A stretch of 64,000 bases of DNA from Erodium maritimum (GCA_963921825.1 OY997588.1:136431203-136495202), one strand, 5' to 3'. Shown: positions 47,560 through 61,700, numbered from the stretch's first letter. Notes: generated by a model not told the origin, from the letters alone. A program made the numbers and translations.

Positions 47560-48190
47560 AAAAAGTCCATAACCCTAACCGTCACCGGCAGCTCTCTCCT
47601 ATATGTTTTTCATTTCTTTCTTATTTACTCTTTGTTTTTCCTTTCTCCTATGCATTTGTCTCGCTCTCCATCCCGATTTAGGGTCGGCATAATCAAGTTT
47701 CGGCATTGGATGAAGTCGATCTATGGGCTGCCCGTTTGGGTGAAGTCGTGTTATGAGCCAAACTTGCGGGGAATGTCGTTTTATGAGAGAACCTTACGGG
47801 GGACGTTGGTGTTTTTTCTAGCGCATGATCCATCCTACCGATCATATCTAAACGCAATCTCATGCGTGGGAGGGACATCTCGTGTGCTTCTAACGAATCA
47901 AGACAACAGACCAACAAAATCATAACGCCCCATCGCGAGAGCTTTGGATTTCAGAAGAACTGGTATCATAGGATCCGTAGTTTTATGTATTCTTTTTTTT
48001 TTATTTTGGTATCTGTTTCCTTTTCGTTCGACGATGTAAAGTAGAATTTGTATAGGTCCATGAGCGCCGATAGACCTACAGGTGTACCAGACTATATTCT
48101 AGACGCTAGAATTTATGATCATGAGAACTCTATTGTAAGATTGGAGCCATTGCGTTGAATAAAAACATGTATGTCTCTTTGTTTCAAAAA
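47560..48190 (+). repeat. Unnamed ~0.5-0.6-kb repeat family, copy 2
   Basis: Counterpart of 39640-40130. It starts near cataaccctaaccgtcacc and ends with gaataaaaacatgtatgtctc and a short A-run, a 3' end that looks retroposed. The 97-codon frame (47632-47925) is the shared one and ends LLTNQDNRPTKS. Confidence 0.5.
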
Positions 48191-51100
48191 AAATGGGGCA
48201 ATATGAATTTCCATTCATTGACCATCTATTTCTTTTTTATTAATTTAGCTTGTCATTAGTATTTATCAGATAATAGAAAGAAAAATCTTGTTATTTATTT
48301 TCTAATAGTTATAATTTTTATAATTTATAGGAAAGAAATATCTAACTTCTTTTTGTTCCTTCAACAAAAATTTATCTTTCTCATGCATAGTATACCTTTT
48401 TTATCAAAGGATAACAATTTTGACGTTAGGTATTGGGATAATAAAACAACGAGATTAATACCTCTATTGTCCTCTAGGAGTTGTCACTATAGGAGTTGCC
48501 AATCTACTATATGGACCAAAACCCCGATTTCACCTATTTCTATTTTCTAGCCTCTAATGTCTTTTTGTCCTCACTGATGATGTCAATGACTCCGGTCTTG
48601 GTTGGTACCGATGGAGACCTTTACCTTTCTCTCATGCCCTTCCTTTCCGTCAACCACATTCCACTCGCTCTCTACTGGTTCTCCTTCCCCCTTTTCTTAC
48701 CTCCTGCTTCTTTTCTAGCCGGCTCTCTTCTCCTATCGCCATCGTCTCCTTCCAGATGCTCTCCTACGGCCTAGTCTCAGTGAAGTCTGCTAGGTGATGT
48801 CGACACTTCTTCAGCATCATCTCGATGAAGTCAAAGTCGACACGATGAAGACGGCGCTGCAATTTCTCGTCATATATGTCGATATGCCCGTAGACCTGGC
48901 TAAAGTATCCTTGCTCCAGTTAAATCTTACGCTTCTGGCTCAGATCTGAAGCTCTTGGTCTCTCGGCTTTGAACGTCGCGGTTTGACGTGTACTCCTTCT
49001 GTTGTGTAGGTATTGGTTGTCGACTTATACTGTTTATATATGAGTTGTCGGGTGTTGCATTCTCTTACGTCTTCTCCTCGGTGGTGGCTTGAGCGGTCTC
49101 TTATTGTTGGCATATGGCTCGGTTCGGCGAACTGAAGGCCTCTGCGGTCAAATGCGGCTCCTCCCTCTCGAGTTGAGTAGTCCTTACACAAAGCTTGTCG
49201 TCTCCTTGTCATAATTTTTGTAGGTTTAGTTGTTCCTACTGTACCTCCATTCTACTGCGTTGTTGCGGGAAATCTTCGTCGTCTTCGGCAACTTCATCTA
49301 GTTCTGATGTGGGACGTGTTTCTTGAATTTAATGGTATTACATCATTGTGGACTTGATCACGTCGTTCGGTCGCGTTTCATGGTTCTCTGATCCTTCGTC
49401 GGCTCCGGCAGCTTGTTTCAGATTTGGAGTGGGACACATTTCTCGACCTACATGGTCATAGATCATCGCGGATCTGGTTATGTCTCCTCATCCTGGTTGG
49501 TAAGGTTCTCATTTTATCCTTTGCTTTTGTGTTTCTTTTAGAGAATCTGCTTTTACCCTAGGTTTGACTAATTTTGATTTCCTTTGTGTCCTATCCTTTT
49601 TAATGGGGCTCGTTGGTTAGTTTAGGTGTTGGCCTCCAATGGGTTGTTATTGGCTATGGGCCTCTGTTGGAAGTCCAGAGGTATATGTCTCTTTGGGTTT
49701 TGAGTCCGGTGGGTTTTTCCACCGGTCTATCTCTATCGTTCAACGGTGTTGACAGTCGACGTGTTGGTGTCCTTCAACTATTTAAGTTGGATCATGATGA
49801 GATATAGTATTTTCTACAAGTACGGGTAAGGTTTGGTGTGTTCTGAGTGGAGATCGATTGTTTTTTTCGGGTTTCATGATTGGTTATAGCCCTTCTTTTT
49901 TCTGGGCTTCATGGTTGCTTATCCCCGGTTCTAGACCTTCTTGTATTCTTACTAGTTTTGTGCTTAATGATTATAATATTTGATTTTTAGACCTTGGTTT
50001 TCGATTTTGTTTGTTTGTTGAGGTTTCTTCCATAGAAATGCTTCTTCTATGTACTGTCTCAATCTTTAGCATATGGTGTTTGCCAGTTTGGTTGGAGGTT
50101 GATACTTGTTTAGTCCTTAGTTTCTTTTGTTTTGTCTGAAAATAGTTCGGTCCTCAGAGTTGTATGGGCTTTACCCTTTTCTTTTTTGTCTGCTCTCGAT
50201 TTTCATTCTTTGAAGAGATTGAGCTTTATAATATGCATTGCTGATAAAAAAGAGTTGAGATGATCTCACATAGTTATATTTAATTATGACATATTTTCAT
50301 ATCATTAGCTTCGAATTTTTTATTTTGCGTGGTACCCTGAGTTTTTGTTGTTTTCACGTTACTCCTTGTCATACGAATTTGGACAAAAATGGTCATGAGT
50401 ATTGCACAAGACCATGTATTTCGAAAATGACCAATCTGTCTTTTTTTAATTTCAAAATCCTATATGTCTATTTCTTAAACCTAACCCCTTTCCTTTTTTC
50501 TTCTCTTATGTTGTCCTACTCCCTCTGTAGAACCATTGGTTTTGAGAGAGACACAAAAAATGTCATCGTAAGAGAGATGAAGCACCAGAAAATGCTTCCA
50601 CCTCTACCAACTCTATCGTCTTCTCTCCATCTTTCCCCTCCTTTCATATCTTCAAAACGTCACAAAAATCATAGGTCAACCTCATCTCTAATGGTGGATT
50701 ACGAGACCACGCCTCACCACCCACCACCACCCTTCCCTTTACCAGACCTAAATCCACCGTCTTTTTTATTCTATGTTGTTCTATTTATTTAATTTTGAGC
50801 ACCATAATTGTTGAGAATTTGAAATCGTTCCTGGCCCAGGCCCAAGATGGTACATGGATTCGGCTCATCCAGATTATGGGCCGGTTTGCCGGTATACACC
50901 GACCCAACTGAATTTTTCATAATCCTCCATTTGAAACTTATTTTTCAAAAAAAAAATTACACATTAACACAATATACTTTAAAAAAAATCATTGGCCAAA
51001 AAATATTTAAAAAGTGATCAAAGAGTGTTTACTAGCTCTACATTTGCTCACTTCTTAATGATAAAAAACGTCCTACCATATTGGAGTTTCAAGTTCCAGG

Positions 51101-52160
51101 TTCAAGTCATGTGTTTTCCAATAATCAGGTGGTAAGGTTACATATGGGTTTTGATCCTAGAACCTAGGGCCCAGACCTATTTACTCCAGACTGAGGTTTT
51201 TGTTATCCAGTACATCCCCAATAACCCATGAGGAGAGACCCAATAGGGCCAGTTAGGCTGGATTGACCCGATGAGGCGGGTTCTAAATCAATTTTGGATA
51301 CCCCTAAGTATATGTGAAAGAAAAATAAAATAAATAAATAAAAATAATGAAAATAAAATGAAATAATAATATAAAAGAAAATATAGAAAAATTTAAATTA
51401 CTGAAGACTAGTGAAAATAATTAATAAATAATAAAATTTGAAAGTTAATGAATGGTATTATTGACATTTCACCATATTTTTGTTTAGAAGAGTCAGTGAA
51501 AAATATCTCTTAACTACTCTTAATTATGTGCGGATTTCACATATATGCACTTAATTATCAAATTCGTTTGAGACATACATACCTTAACTTTTTACGATTT
51601 TTGTTTTGCTCCATGGTGTTAATTTTTCATCCAAAAATGTATAAAGTCCAAAATACCCCTCACTCATTATCAAAATTTTAAAAATCTGCGACTCCATATG
51701 ATCTTAAAAATACAAAACGGTAAAATGACTATATTACCTTACCTAACCTTCAAGATTCAAAAATGTTCCATTCTCATAATTTATTTTTATTCCTTTTCAC
51801 TATTTATTTATTTCTTTTATTTATTTTTATTCCTTTTAAGTATTTATACTTTTATTTATTTTTGTTTCTTTTTTTCATTATTATTTAATTTTATATTTAA
51901 TATTTAATTTTATTTCTAATCCTTTTCATTTATTTATTTTCTTTAATATTTTTTCGGTAACTCTTCTTCTATTAATATTTTATTATTTTCATTAAAATTA
52001 ATTAATTTTTAATCTAAAACTTGAAATGATAATGCTTGTCTTCTTCAAGGGTGAAGATAATTGTAGGGATATAAATCTTAAGATCGTTGCAGATGGAAAT
52101 CAATGGATCGGCATGAAAATTTACTATACATATTATCATTGACACAACAAACTTTGATTT
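48191..52160. other. Non-coding stretch with a possible LINE tail
   Basis: From about 48560 to 50255 there is GC-richer leader-like DNA and T-rich 3'-UTR-like DNA ending tataatatgcattgctgataaaaaag, which looks like the poly(A) end of a plant LINE or SINE whose ORFs are lost. A 168-codon frame at 50286-50792 matches nothing known. From 50800 to 52150 the DNA is AT-rich without structure I can name. Confidence 0.3.
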
Positions 52161-54199
52161 TTGAAAAAATTGAAACAATACACTAAAAAAACAAATCTAG
52201 GCATGATTGAAAAAATAAATGAAGAAACATCAAAGACCAAAAAAGAAGAACAAGGAAATTATGGGATGAAATTTGGACATGAATCTAATGTGAGTTTCAA
52301 ACAAAAATTAGATTTGATTTGGTGGTTAGCTAAAATGGCGAGGACTTCAATGGGGTTAGTGATGGACTTGTGTCGTTGTGACGGATGTAGGGAGGGAACC
52401 ACGACAAAGAAAGCCGGTGGAGAAGAAATGGATCATTGGTGCTCTAAGCGACAAGGGAAAGTCAGGTTGATGGCAATAAAACTGGATATGTGTAAAGCAT
52501 GTGATCAGGTAGAGTGGGTATTTCTTGAGACTTTAATGGTGAGGATGCGTCCACCTGGTGATGTGGTGTATTCGCTCGACTCGTCTTAAGGTTATTATGG
52601 AGGGACGACGTATAGATCTTATTGAGTCGGGTCGGGGGGTGAGGCGGACCATTATCCCCATATTTATTTATTATTTGTGTCGATAGGCTAACTAGATTGA
52701 TCTCGGACTCGAATGGTTGGGGTCTTATTCATGGAAGTCGGGTTTCAAGGGGGCTTCGTCTATTTCCTATCTTCTTTTTTTCGAATATAGATTTTTCTTT
52801 GCCAGGGCCACGAAGGACGAAGTAGTTCAATGGAAAGAACTATTGCGAAAGTATGAGGATGCTTCGAGACAACGTGTGAATGTGCAAAAGTTGGTAATTA
52901 TGTTCAGTTTGAACACTCCTAAAGTGGCTCGTGGGAGGATAACGAAGGTTCTTGGGATGCATAGAGTTGGGGATATAAGACTATACTTGGGCCTTTCGTC
53001 CATTTTGAACAGAAGCAGATTATACATGTTTCTTTTAAGAAAAGTTGGGAAGGGAACTTTATTGAAGGCGATCATTCACACCTTATCAACCTATACTATG
53101 AGGGTTTAGTTGAACCCGTAAGGTTTGCTTAAATAAATTGAGTTGATTATGAATAGATATTGGTGATACCATGATAACAGTTTAAGGAAGGGGATTGGGT
53201 GGAAAAGAAGGGAGCTCCTTTGTGATCATAAATAGAAGGGTGCCCTAGGAGCACTGTTGGGGAAGAAAGGTTGTAGGCTCTTGTTGAATCCGACGAGTTT
53301 ATTAGTTAGGGTTATTAAAGCACGCTACTACTACCCAAGGTTTGATTTCTTAAACTCCCAGTTAAAGGCGATTGATCGTTAATATGGAGAAGTGTCATGT
53401 TGGTGCATGATTTGGTGAGGGAGGGTGCGAAGACACGTACAGTCGATGGCTTGGACAAACCCATGGGGGAACAACCGTGGTTTCCATCTACCACGGGTCG
53501 ATAAGAGTGGTACTAGAGGGTATGGTAGGATGGAGAGTTCACCAACTCTTTTGGGATGGGGGTAGGGATTCAGATGTGGGTTGATATGACGGACGTTTAA
53601 TGAGGAGGAGGAGCGGCTGAAATATTACGGGTTCTAATTGTGATTACAGGATGATTCGTGGTATTGAGAAGGAGACAGAGGCGTACAAGGTTAGAGAGGT
53701 TTATAGAACCATCCAGCGGAGGAGAGGCGGTGATTAAAGGCTTATAAGAATGTGTTTTGTAAGAGGTTTTGGGATTCCAATGTTCCTCCAAAGGTGTTGC
53801 ATATGGTGTGGAGATGTCTCACGGGTTCCATGGCTTGAACCCCATTTGAAGAGGAGTTCGTCCAGGCTGCGAGGGAGTATTCCGATTATGGTGAGATGGA
53901 GACGGAAGAACATGTCTTCTTCGAGTATACTTGTGCTCGGGAGGCGTTGAGGGAGGTAGGAGTTTTGCCAGATCCTGTTGGGCGTAATTTGAAAAGGTTG
54001 CTGGATGTTCTTTGGGGTGTGGGGCAATGTGCCATAGTATAGAAAGTCATGGTAGTTTGGTGGGAGGTTTGGCGGTCATGGAACATAAGAGTATAGGATA
54101 GTCTCTTCCAGCCAAGACAAGTTATGACAGGGGTTGCACTGAGATTGTTGCAGGATTAGAAGTCGGCCAAACTGATAAGGGGGAGCAGAACAGTAAGGG
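52161..54199 (+). pseudogene. LINE ORF2 relic: reverse transcriptase and downstream zinc-finger region
   Basis: Non-LTR RT features appear in several frames: KLDMCKACDQVEWVFLE (52479-52530; usual form KLDMSKAYDRVEW), a GLRQGDPLSPYLF-like block near 52625-52690, [10 protein letters not shown], then [20 protein letters not shown] in place of the ...LLFADD... catalytic motif, and RVNVQKLVIMFSLNT. Further on come a helical connector region and TEEHVFFEYTCAREAL of the zf-RVT region (about 53900-53940). There are many stops and shifts and the catalytic Asp pair is lost. The upstream endonuclease is not recognisable. The relic is split at 54199 by an LTR and resumes at 63825. Confidence 0.8.
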
Positions 54200-54939
54200 T
54201 GTCACGCCCCAAATCCGATTTCGACCGGACTCGAGACGCGAACTTGAGAGAAAAATAAATAACAATAATTAAAATAAACTTAAATAAAGAAATTCCAAAA
54301 AGGGCGTAATGCAAATCCAACCCACGAGTCGAAAGCTCAAAATGTAATAAAGACAACAAGTTTAATACAAGAATAAGGTGGTACGTCTCTAATAGCAACA
54401 CCTGAACCCTCAGTGAGCTCCCGAGCCCTGAGAAGTCCTACAACCTACTCAGCAAGGAAACCTGTAAAACAACAGTAAATACGAAGGGGGTGAGCTTACG
54501 CTCAGTATGAAAAAGCCATAAAGTAAAATAACCCCATGAAAACATAAAATCAACTTAAAATTAGAATGATTAGTCGAAGGGTGCTGTAAATATAGATCAA
54601 TAAAAGTTCCAATGCTTTAAGGAGGTAACAATCAAAGAAATCAACGGAAAATAACGAAAGTAATACTTTAGTGAAGATAATACTCAAGTATAACAAAGGA
54701 AAGAGAATGAATTTATCAAGGACTTAATTAAAGAGTACACAATATTGAAATGTTTGATATCGAATTCCAAGACCTTGATCCGTACACTGACTAGTACATC
54801 ATATCAGAATGCCCTCGATCCGGAGGGAAACACTATCATCGGGATTTCCAGAAAAGTTCCCTAGGAACACACGTTCTCGGAAGTCCCTGAAAATTTCCCC
54901 AAAGGACCATAGATCATCGGGATAAAGTGAGTCTCTCCG

Positions 54940-55340
54940 GAACACGTAGCATCGGAATGAAACAATAAAGTAGCGTGCTGGAACATCTGTCAGCCTCGGT
55001 CTTCCCGGAACACGTAGCATCGGGGTGGAACCAGTCTTTCCGGAACACATAGCATCGGATAAGACAATAATATACCCAACCGGAATATCCCTCGGTCTAG
55101 GTATTCCCGGAACACGTAGCATCGGGGTGGAACACGTCTTTCCAGAACACGTAGCATAATATAAGACAATAGTACCATACCGGAATATCCCTCGGTCTAG
55201 GTCTTCCCGGAACACGTAGCATCGGGGTGGAACACGTCTTTCCGGAACACGTAGCATCGGATAAGACAACAGTACCATACCGGAATATCCCTCGGTCTAG
55301 GTCTTCTCGGAATACGTAGAATCGGGGTAAAACAACAATG
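54940..55340. repeat. ~115-bp tandem repeat with cggaacacgtagcatcgg motif, in the outer LTR
   Basis: At least three units, each with two copies of cggaacacgtagcatcgg and one of accggaatatccctcggtct. The minus strand keeps an open frame of 159 codons through them, which I take as a by-product of the repeat. Confidence 0.85.
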
Positions 55341-55539
55341 TAAACGTACCGGACCGGATTACCCCCTCGGTCGGATATCAGTCCAGAAACACCCTCGGCG
55401 AGTAAACAACAAAGGCACGCAAATTCTCGACAAGGCACAACACAACAAACTCATACGATCCACCAAGCTTACCGGCATGACTTACCAACCACGTATCATT
55501 GGTCTATCACTCACCCGATCTTATCTTTAGGCACAACCA

Positions 55540-55640
55540 ATTCACATTCAAACAAACATTCAACCAATCACATCACATACATTTCATTCATTCAACCAAT
55601 CACATCGCATTTATTTCATTCATTCAACCAATCACATAAC
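55540..55640. repeat. ~40-bp tandem repeat (ttcattcaaccaatcacat), in the outer LTR
   Basis: Three units of cattcaaccaatcacat... with a tcatttcattcat-type spacer. Confidence 0.85.
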
Positions 55641-58049
55641 ACGGATCAATCATTCATATTATAATTAACTTAGTTCATCTAGTTTAGTAAGACTCTTAAA
55701 TTAACCTAAAGACGGAGCATGCATCGACCTTAAAACGAACAAATATCGGTAAATACAATCAACAAGCAATCCTAAGACTCGACATGGCCATTCTACCAGA
55801 ACGGCAATTTCCCAAGATATTGAAAGCGGTTATGTCACGCCCCAATTTCAGCGAATTGAACTCGGGACGCGAACTTTTAAAACATGAATACTTAAAACCT
55901 GTTTTGAATAAAGCTTTGACAATTCCACTTATTTTCCAAAATAATAGTAGTATTTACAATACAAAAACGTCCCAACAAGTGGACAAGGTACACATCCGTC
56001 ACTAGACTCAACAAAAGTAAAGACCAGACTCTGCTCCAAGCTCCATGAACTTCAATGGCTCATCTAGTCCGTCCCACGAACAGTACCTGTAGGAAAAGCA
56101 GCTAGGGGTGAGCGTTCGCTCACCACCACGGATAACAGACTGACTACGGCATAATTAGCAGACAATGCCGGTAATACCACAACGACTCAAAAGACACACA
56201 CACGACCAGTACTTTCCTCAACCGACTCAACACTCGGACACGTTATGTAGACCCCACACTACGATTGACGACCTCCTCCAAGACACGACTGACGACCACA
56301 CAATACCAAACAAGATCACAAAGGATCGCAAACCGGCTGCTCAGTAACCAATCTCTGTCTCTCGCCCTTTACCGATCATAGACGTGGTCAGGCGGTCGAC
56401 CTGTCGCGCAACTTCTCCCGATCCCAGTCGGGAGGCTAACACACAACTTCTCCGCTTCACCCGATCCCAGTCGGGTGGTTAGCCACACCCGCGCGTCCTT
56501 CCCCCGATCCCAGTCGGGGAGCTAGCCCACAACCCCTCCGCTTCTCCCGATCCCAGTCGGGAGGCTAGCTACACCACACAACCTCCACCAGTATCAAGTA
56601 ACCAATCACAATCACAAACAAGTTCAAACAGACAGTAACGACACCGGTGACAACTCCACAGGCACTCAAGGCCAACAAAACACCAACAACCAAACACAGG
56701 TTCAACAACCCTACGGGCCCTCATGGCCACCCAAGACACCAACGGTACAGTACGGGTTCACAACCCCACGTGCACTCACGGCCACCAAAATACCGAAACG
56801 ACAACACGGGCTCTCATGGCCACCCAAGACTCAGCAATAAGTAACACAGGCTCTCAAGGCCACCCAAACTTGACAATAAATAACACGGCTCTCAAGGCCA
56901 CCCAACTCAACAATAAATAACACGGGCTCTCAAGGCCACCCAAACTCAACAACAAATAACGCACAACAACCTCCGGCATAAACTATGCCTCCAACAGTCC
57001 TAAGATCGCTAGTTTCACAAACAACCTCCGGGCATGGTCATATGCCTCTAGTACTCATAATATCGATAAGTTCGCAATCAACCTCCGGGCATGGTCATAT
57101 GCCTCCAGTAAAACAGTTAACGCTAAGTTCTCTGCTCCTACGACACTACTAAGTGTCACATGCATTTCCAGTATTCGCTACGTTCCCGTATCATGCATTT
57201 ATAGTATTCGATAACCTAAATAACCCACGACACCCCGGTGTCACATGCAATTCTACAGTTAACTTTCCCTAGTCAGGGCCGAGATCCGGCTACTTCTCCC
57301 TACCTCAACCGAAGAGCACCCGCTAAGCTTCCTAGCTGCTGACGTTCTGGCTCGCTACCTCCGGGCTTCACTTCGATCGAAGCCGGACGCTAAAGATAAC
57401 ACGAAAGCCATAAATTAAACCCGGTTCCACCGTTAAGTTAAAGATTACGATTTGTCCAGTTTAAATCCGACATTTGTCTTTTAAACTCGAGCGGGCTAAA
57501 AGCGGGGTCACGGCGAATCGGGTTTGGGTACCCGAGCACCGAAACCGGTGTATGCGAGGCACGGTCCCAATGCACGAATCCCGAGGTCCGATTCAGCGGT
57601 CCGCTTTTGTTCCTTTTTAAACCCAAATAGCAGTCCATGTTAACTAGAGTTCCAGATTCGTTCAACTGCTCACATTCCGTTTTAAAACCGTTTAACGTCT
57701 AGTTTAAACGTTCAGGTTCCCAACTCAAACCAGTTTCGATCCAATAATCCTAACAAGAAAAACTTTTGCTCGACTCAGGTTTCGTTTTCCTTTTTGATTA
57801 AAACCGTTTTACTTTCAAAATTGATTCTCGTTTTCGAACCCAAATTGATTTTAAACCCTTCATTTTAAAACCCTATCTTTTCCATTTAAAACCGTTTTCT
57901 TTTCCATTTAAAACCGTTTTCTTTTCCTTTTCTTAAGACTGATTTTTCATTTTAATACCCTTTTCTTTTCAAATTCTTTGATTTTGATTCCATTTAAATC
58001 CAACCCACAGATCCAACATTTTCAGTACAAAACACAAAATTAACTTTTA

Positions 58050-58800
58050 AAACCAAACTCGTTTAATGTTTAATTTTCTTTTAACAAAAATTTTCGGTTC
58101 TAATCCGTTTCGAACAACCCAACAGATACAAGGACTTTTCAACAAAACCCACAATTTACAGAAATCGAAAACGGGAAAAAATAAGGGTTCGGTTTCGAAC
58201 CGGTCGGCCGCCGGCGAGGGCGGCGCCGGCCGGGGCATAACCGTAGAGAAAGGGACGGTGGCGTGGCTGGCGAGGGCTCGGGACGAGGGCGTGGCCGGCG
58301 ACGGGAAACTGGATGGAGAGGGGGAAGGTGGACGGTCGGCGGCGAGATGGGGTTCGAAGGGCTCGGCTCCGTTATGAGAGGGAGACGGTGGCGGTGGGCA
58401 CGGAGGAGGGGTTTACGGCGGAGGCCGTGACCGTGGCTTGTGGTGGCGTCGTGGCTGGAGAAGACGGGGGCGGTGGCCGTCGTGGTTGGACGGAGGAGAG
58501 GACGGCGTCGAAGGGGAAAGGGAGGTCGGAGATCGGGAACGGCGGCGGCGGACGTGAACTGGAGAGGAGGGAGGACGATGGTGGCCGGATTCGGGAGTTG
58601 TGGCGCCGGCGACCGGAGTTGAGAGAGGGAGATGAGGGAGGAAGGTTGGGTGAGGGCGTGAGGGAAGAGGGAGGTCGGTGAAGCCGGTTTCCGGCGAGGT
58701 GAAATGGCGAGGGGAGTTGGGTCGGCCGGACTGAGACGAGAAAGGGAGAGGGGCGTGGGGGTCGGCTGCGCAGGACGAAGAAGAGGGGAGCAAATGGGGA
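58050..58800 (-). other. GC-rich segment of the chromovirus 3' LTR
   Basis: Downstream of the TATA box on the minus strand is a GC-rich, G/C-skewed stretch with overlapping open frames on both strands (up to 126 codons, Pro/Ser/Arg- or Gly/Arg-rich). The composition explains the frames; I do not call a gene. Confidence 0.6.
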
Positions 58801-58839
58801 TTACCGAACCCTAAATTCGGCTTATATAGCCCGGGCTTG

Positions 58840-61509
58840 TGTCACGCCCCAAATTCGATTATCGCCCGGACTCGAGGCATGACGGGTAAAAGAAGACAAT
58901 AAAACAAAGAAACAATATTAAATCTCGAAAATCTCCAATGAGTACCTCAATCCATAAACTTCAAATACAGTAAGTAACCCTCAGGGGGTGTAGTAATAAG
59001 TTTTTACAAAACTGTTTTTAAATAAAGGAAATAAACACGAAGTCTCTATGAACCCACACCGAGAAGCGCCCAAGCTTCTACTCCTCAATCAAGCCTGTAG
59101 ACACAACAGTAAAACATAGGGGTGAGCTCACGCTCAGTAGGGAAAACGCATAATAAGGTAGACCTTAACTCGAACAAGATCAACAATAAAGTTAACAGAA
59201 TATAACTTAACAAAACAAGGGTAATAAGTAAACCAGTCAATGCCGTGGCACATGAAGTCACCACCCTCCGATCCACATGATGTGTCCTCTCGGATTCTCC
59301 CTCAAATCCAGAGGAGACGCATAACATTGAGGCGACCGGAAACAACCCTTCGAGGCGCTTATCGTCGGGATTCTCAGAAACGTCTCTAAGGGATTTTAAG
59401 TCATCGGGAACCCAGGGCCATACTCCCGTAGGAGCGCACACGTGGGCAATTTAATACATAACCAATATATCATCCTACACCGGACTCTTCAACGGTGTAG
59501 GTACCATACCGCAACAACAATCAACTCTATCTCACCCTACACCGGACTCCTCAACGGTGTAGGTACCATACTGCATCAACCATAATCCCATAACAACTTA
59601 GCAACACGCTCAACCGAAACTCAACACCAACCAATCCAACCACCGTTAAACCACTAACACACATAGCTCACACATCACCAATTCCCCATAGCACACAGCA
59701 CACAAATCACTAGATCAATTCACACCAATCACACAATTCCAACTTACCGTTCACTTACCAGTTTCGAACCACCAGGGCATCGATCACCTGATTGCACCGC
59801 GCGGTACAACCAGTCATACTCGATACCCCCAACAACCAATCAAGTAAGACAAGTAATCATTCGAATACAATCAACGAGCAAATACGAGTTTAAACAACCA
59901 ATCATGAAGCCTTCAAAAGAGCATTCAAACATGCAATTCCACTAGTTTCATTAGACTCCTTAGCCTATCCACTAAGCAGCCAACAACCAAGCATGTGATC
60001 CTAACACACAACTAATCCGAGGGCTTTGCCAAGGCTCCTCTACCAGACAATCATATCCCAAGTATTGAAAGACGAATTACACTAGTGATTGGCATCCTAA
60101 TCGGTCACCACTAGACTCTCCAGTTATTAGCAATTGAAAGACGATTAAGCTAGTTATTCGCATCCTATATGCATATCTAGGACTTTTTCCAATTTTATTA
60201 ATCTAGCATGCATACTAGGCATCGTAAACGAGAGGTTAAGGCTTTCCCTACCTCAAGGTCCTCCTCTTCAAAGTTTTGGTGAAGTCCGGTGATCACCTCT
60301 TCGCTCTTCCCTCGTGTCTCGGCGTGATCCTTGCTCCTCTAGCTCGATCCCCGAAGTCTTGGACACAAAGAAACACTAATTAGGCTCCACTTAAACAGCA
60401 AGGAAGACCCCCAAAACCCTTCCAAAGTTCAGCTCAAAACCAAGATGTAAAACCTTCGAAAAACCCCCAAGAAAACCTCACCCTGGTGGGTCACGGACCT
60501 GGTCACGGATCCGTGACGTTAACCCTCACGGTTACCGTCACGGAGCCGTGACGAGTGCCGTCACGGTTCCCCTCACGGAGCCCTGACGTCGCCCGTCACG
60601 GGATCCGTCACGGATCCGTGACGCACCAGGACAGATTCGCCCTTCTTCAACCTCCAGCTCCAAAACTCCGAAAAACTACCATCAAACCCAGAAAATTACC
60701 CTTTCCAACCCCCAAAACAGTCCAAATCCTTCAATACTCCTTTACCCATGGTAGGAATCAACACACAAACAAGTTTTCCAAGGATTCATCAAATCAAACT
60801 CACTTCAAAATCTTCAACAACTGTTGATTTCTCACCAAAAATCCAACAAGGTTCATCATCAACACCATCTCCCACCATTTCTACTCAACCCAACATCATC
60901 TAGCCATTTTTCACCCAAAACCCAAGGAAATAAATGAAGAGAAAAGATGAGTAGAGAGTTCCATTACCTCTAGAATGTGAAGATGAAGAGGATGCTAGTG
61001 TTTTTGAGGGTGGAAGGCTAGAGGATGACTCCAAAAAAGCTCCTTCTTCTTTGATTCTCCTTCAAGCTTCCATGGGAGCTCTTCTCCCTTTCTTCCTCTC
61101 CAATTTTCGGCTACAACAATGCCAATAGGAATGATTTTGCTTCTCCAATCCAATATAATACCTAAATGTTGCAATGACTTAAAAGCCCTTGAGCTAGAAA
61201 CCCATGTAGAAGCTTTTGGGAGGGTAAAAGGGACAATGACTACCCCTTTTCCTCTCATTCAACCAAAATAGGACAAGTGTCCCTTTAGCTCATTTAATTT
61301 CCCAATTTAAAATCCAGCACTTTTAAAAATTGAAGCTTTAGTCGATATAAAGTCTCGTTTTGACCAAAATTGACTTTATTCAATATTATACTCAAACGAA
61401 AGGGTTTTCTCTCCTGAAGCCAACCGTGATAATGGCTACTTCGTTTGGGTTCCGGAAAAGTCCCGAGTGACTTCCGGAGTCACCGGTTCGACTGGAAGCG
61501 GGTCTTACA
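58840..61509 (-). mobile_element. Innermost solo LTR (2,670 bp), TSD GCTTG
   Basis: The minus strand starts TGTAAGACCCGC and ends GGGGCGTGACA. The flanks are GCTTG (58835-58839 and 61510-61514), a perfect 5-bp duplication. It interrupts the U3 of the chromovirus 3' LTR, about 190 bp from that LTR's start. A dense set of tcacgg/ccgtga motifs lies at 60490-60625. Confidence 0.88.
60490..60625. repeat. Cluster of tcacgg/ccgtga palindromes in the innermost LTR
   Basis: The 14-bp palindrome tcacggatccgtga occurs at 60503-60516 and 60608-60621. Between them are tcacggagccgtga and several half-sites, about a dozen tcacgg/ccgtga hexamers in 135 bp. Confidence 0.85.
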
Positions 61510-61700
61510 GCTTGGGCCGGGTCTGAGACTTGGGCCGGGTCGGCCCGGTCCAGCCCAATTCAAATTTTTTTTTAACACGACTAAAGAATTTAATCGAATT
61601 TCAGCCTCGCCTTTACCAAAACCGAATTAGATTTCAACCTCGATGTTCCGAACGATTAAAATTTAATTAAACTAACCTTTTTACCGAAGCGGTCTTCACA

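Noticed and set aside
50286-50792. 168-codon frame as a gene
   Set aside because: No domain, biased composition, AT-rich surroundings with repeat-like text. No support beyond its length.
53734-54027. Minus-strand frame in the LINE region
   Set aside because: Antisense to the zf-RVT text read on the plus strand.
54799-55438. 159-codon frame with repeated MLRVPGRPRP-type text
   Set aside because: It follows the ~115-bp tandem repeat of the LTR, and overlapping frames are open too.
58050-58800. Genes in the GC-rich block (frames up to 126 codons on both strands)
   Set aside because: It lies within an LTR; open frames on both strands result from GC-rich, stop-poor composition.
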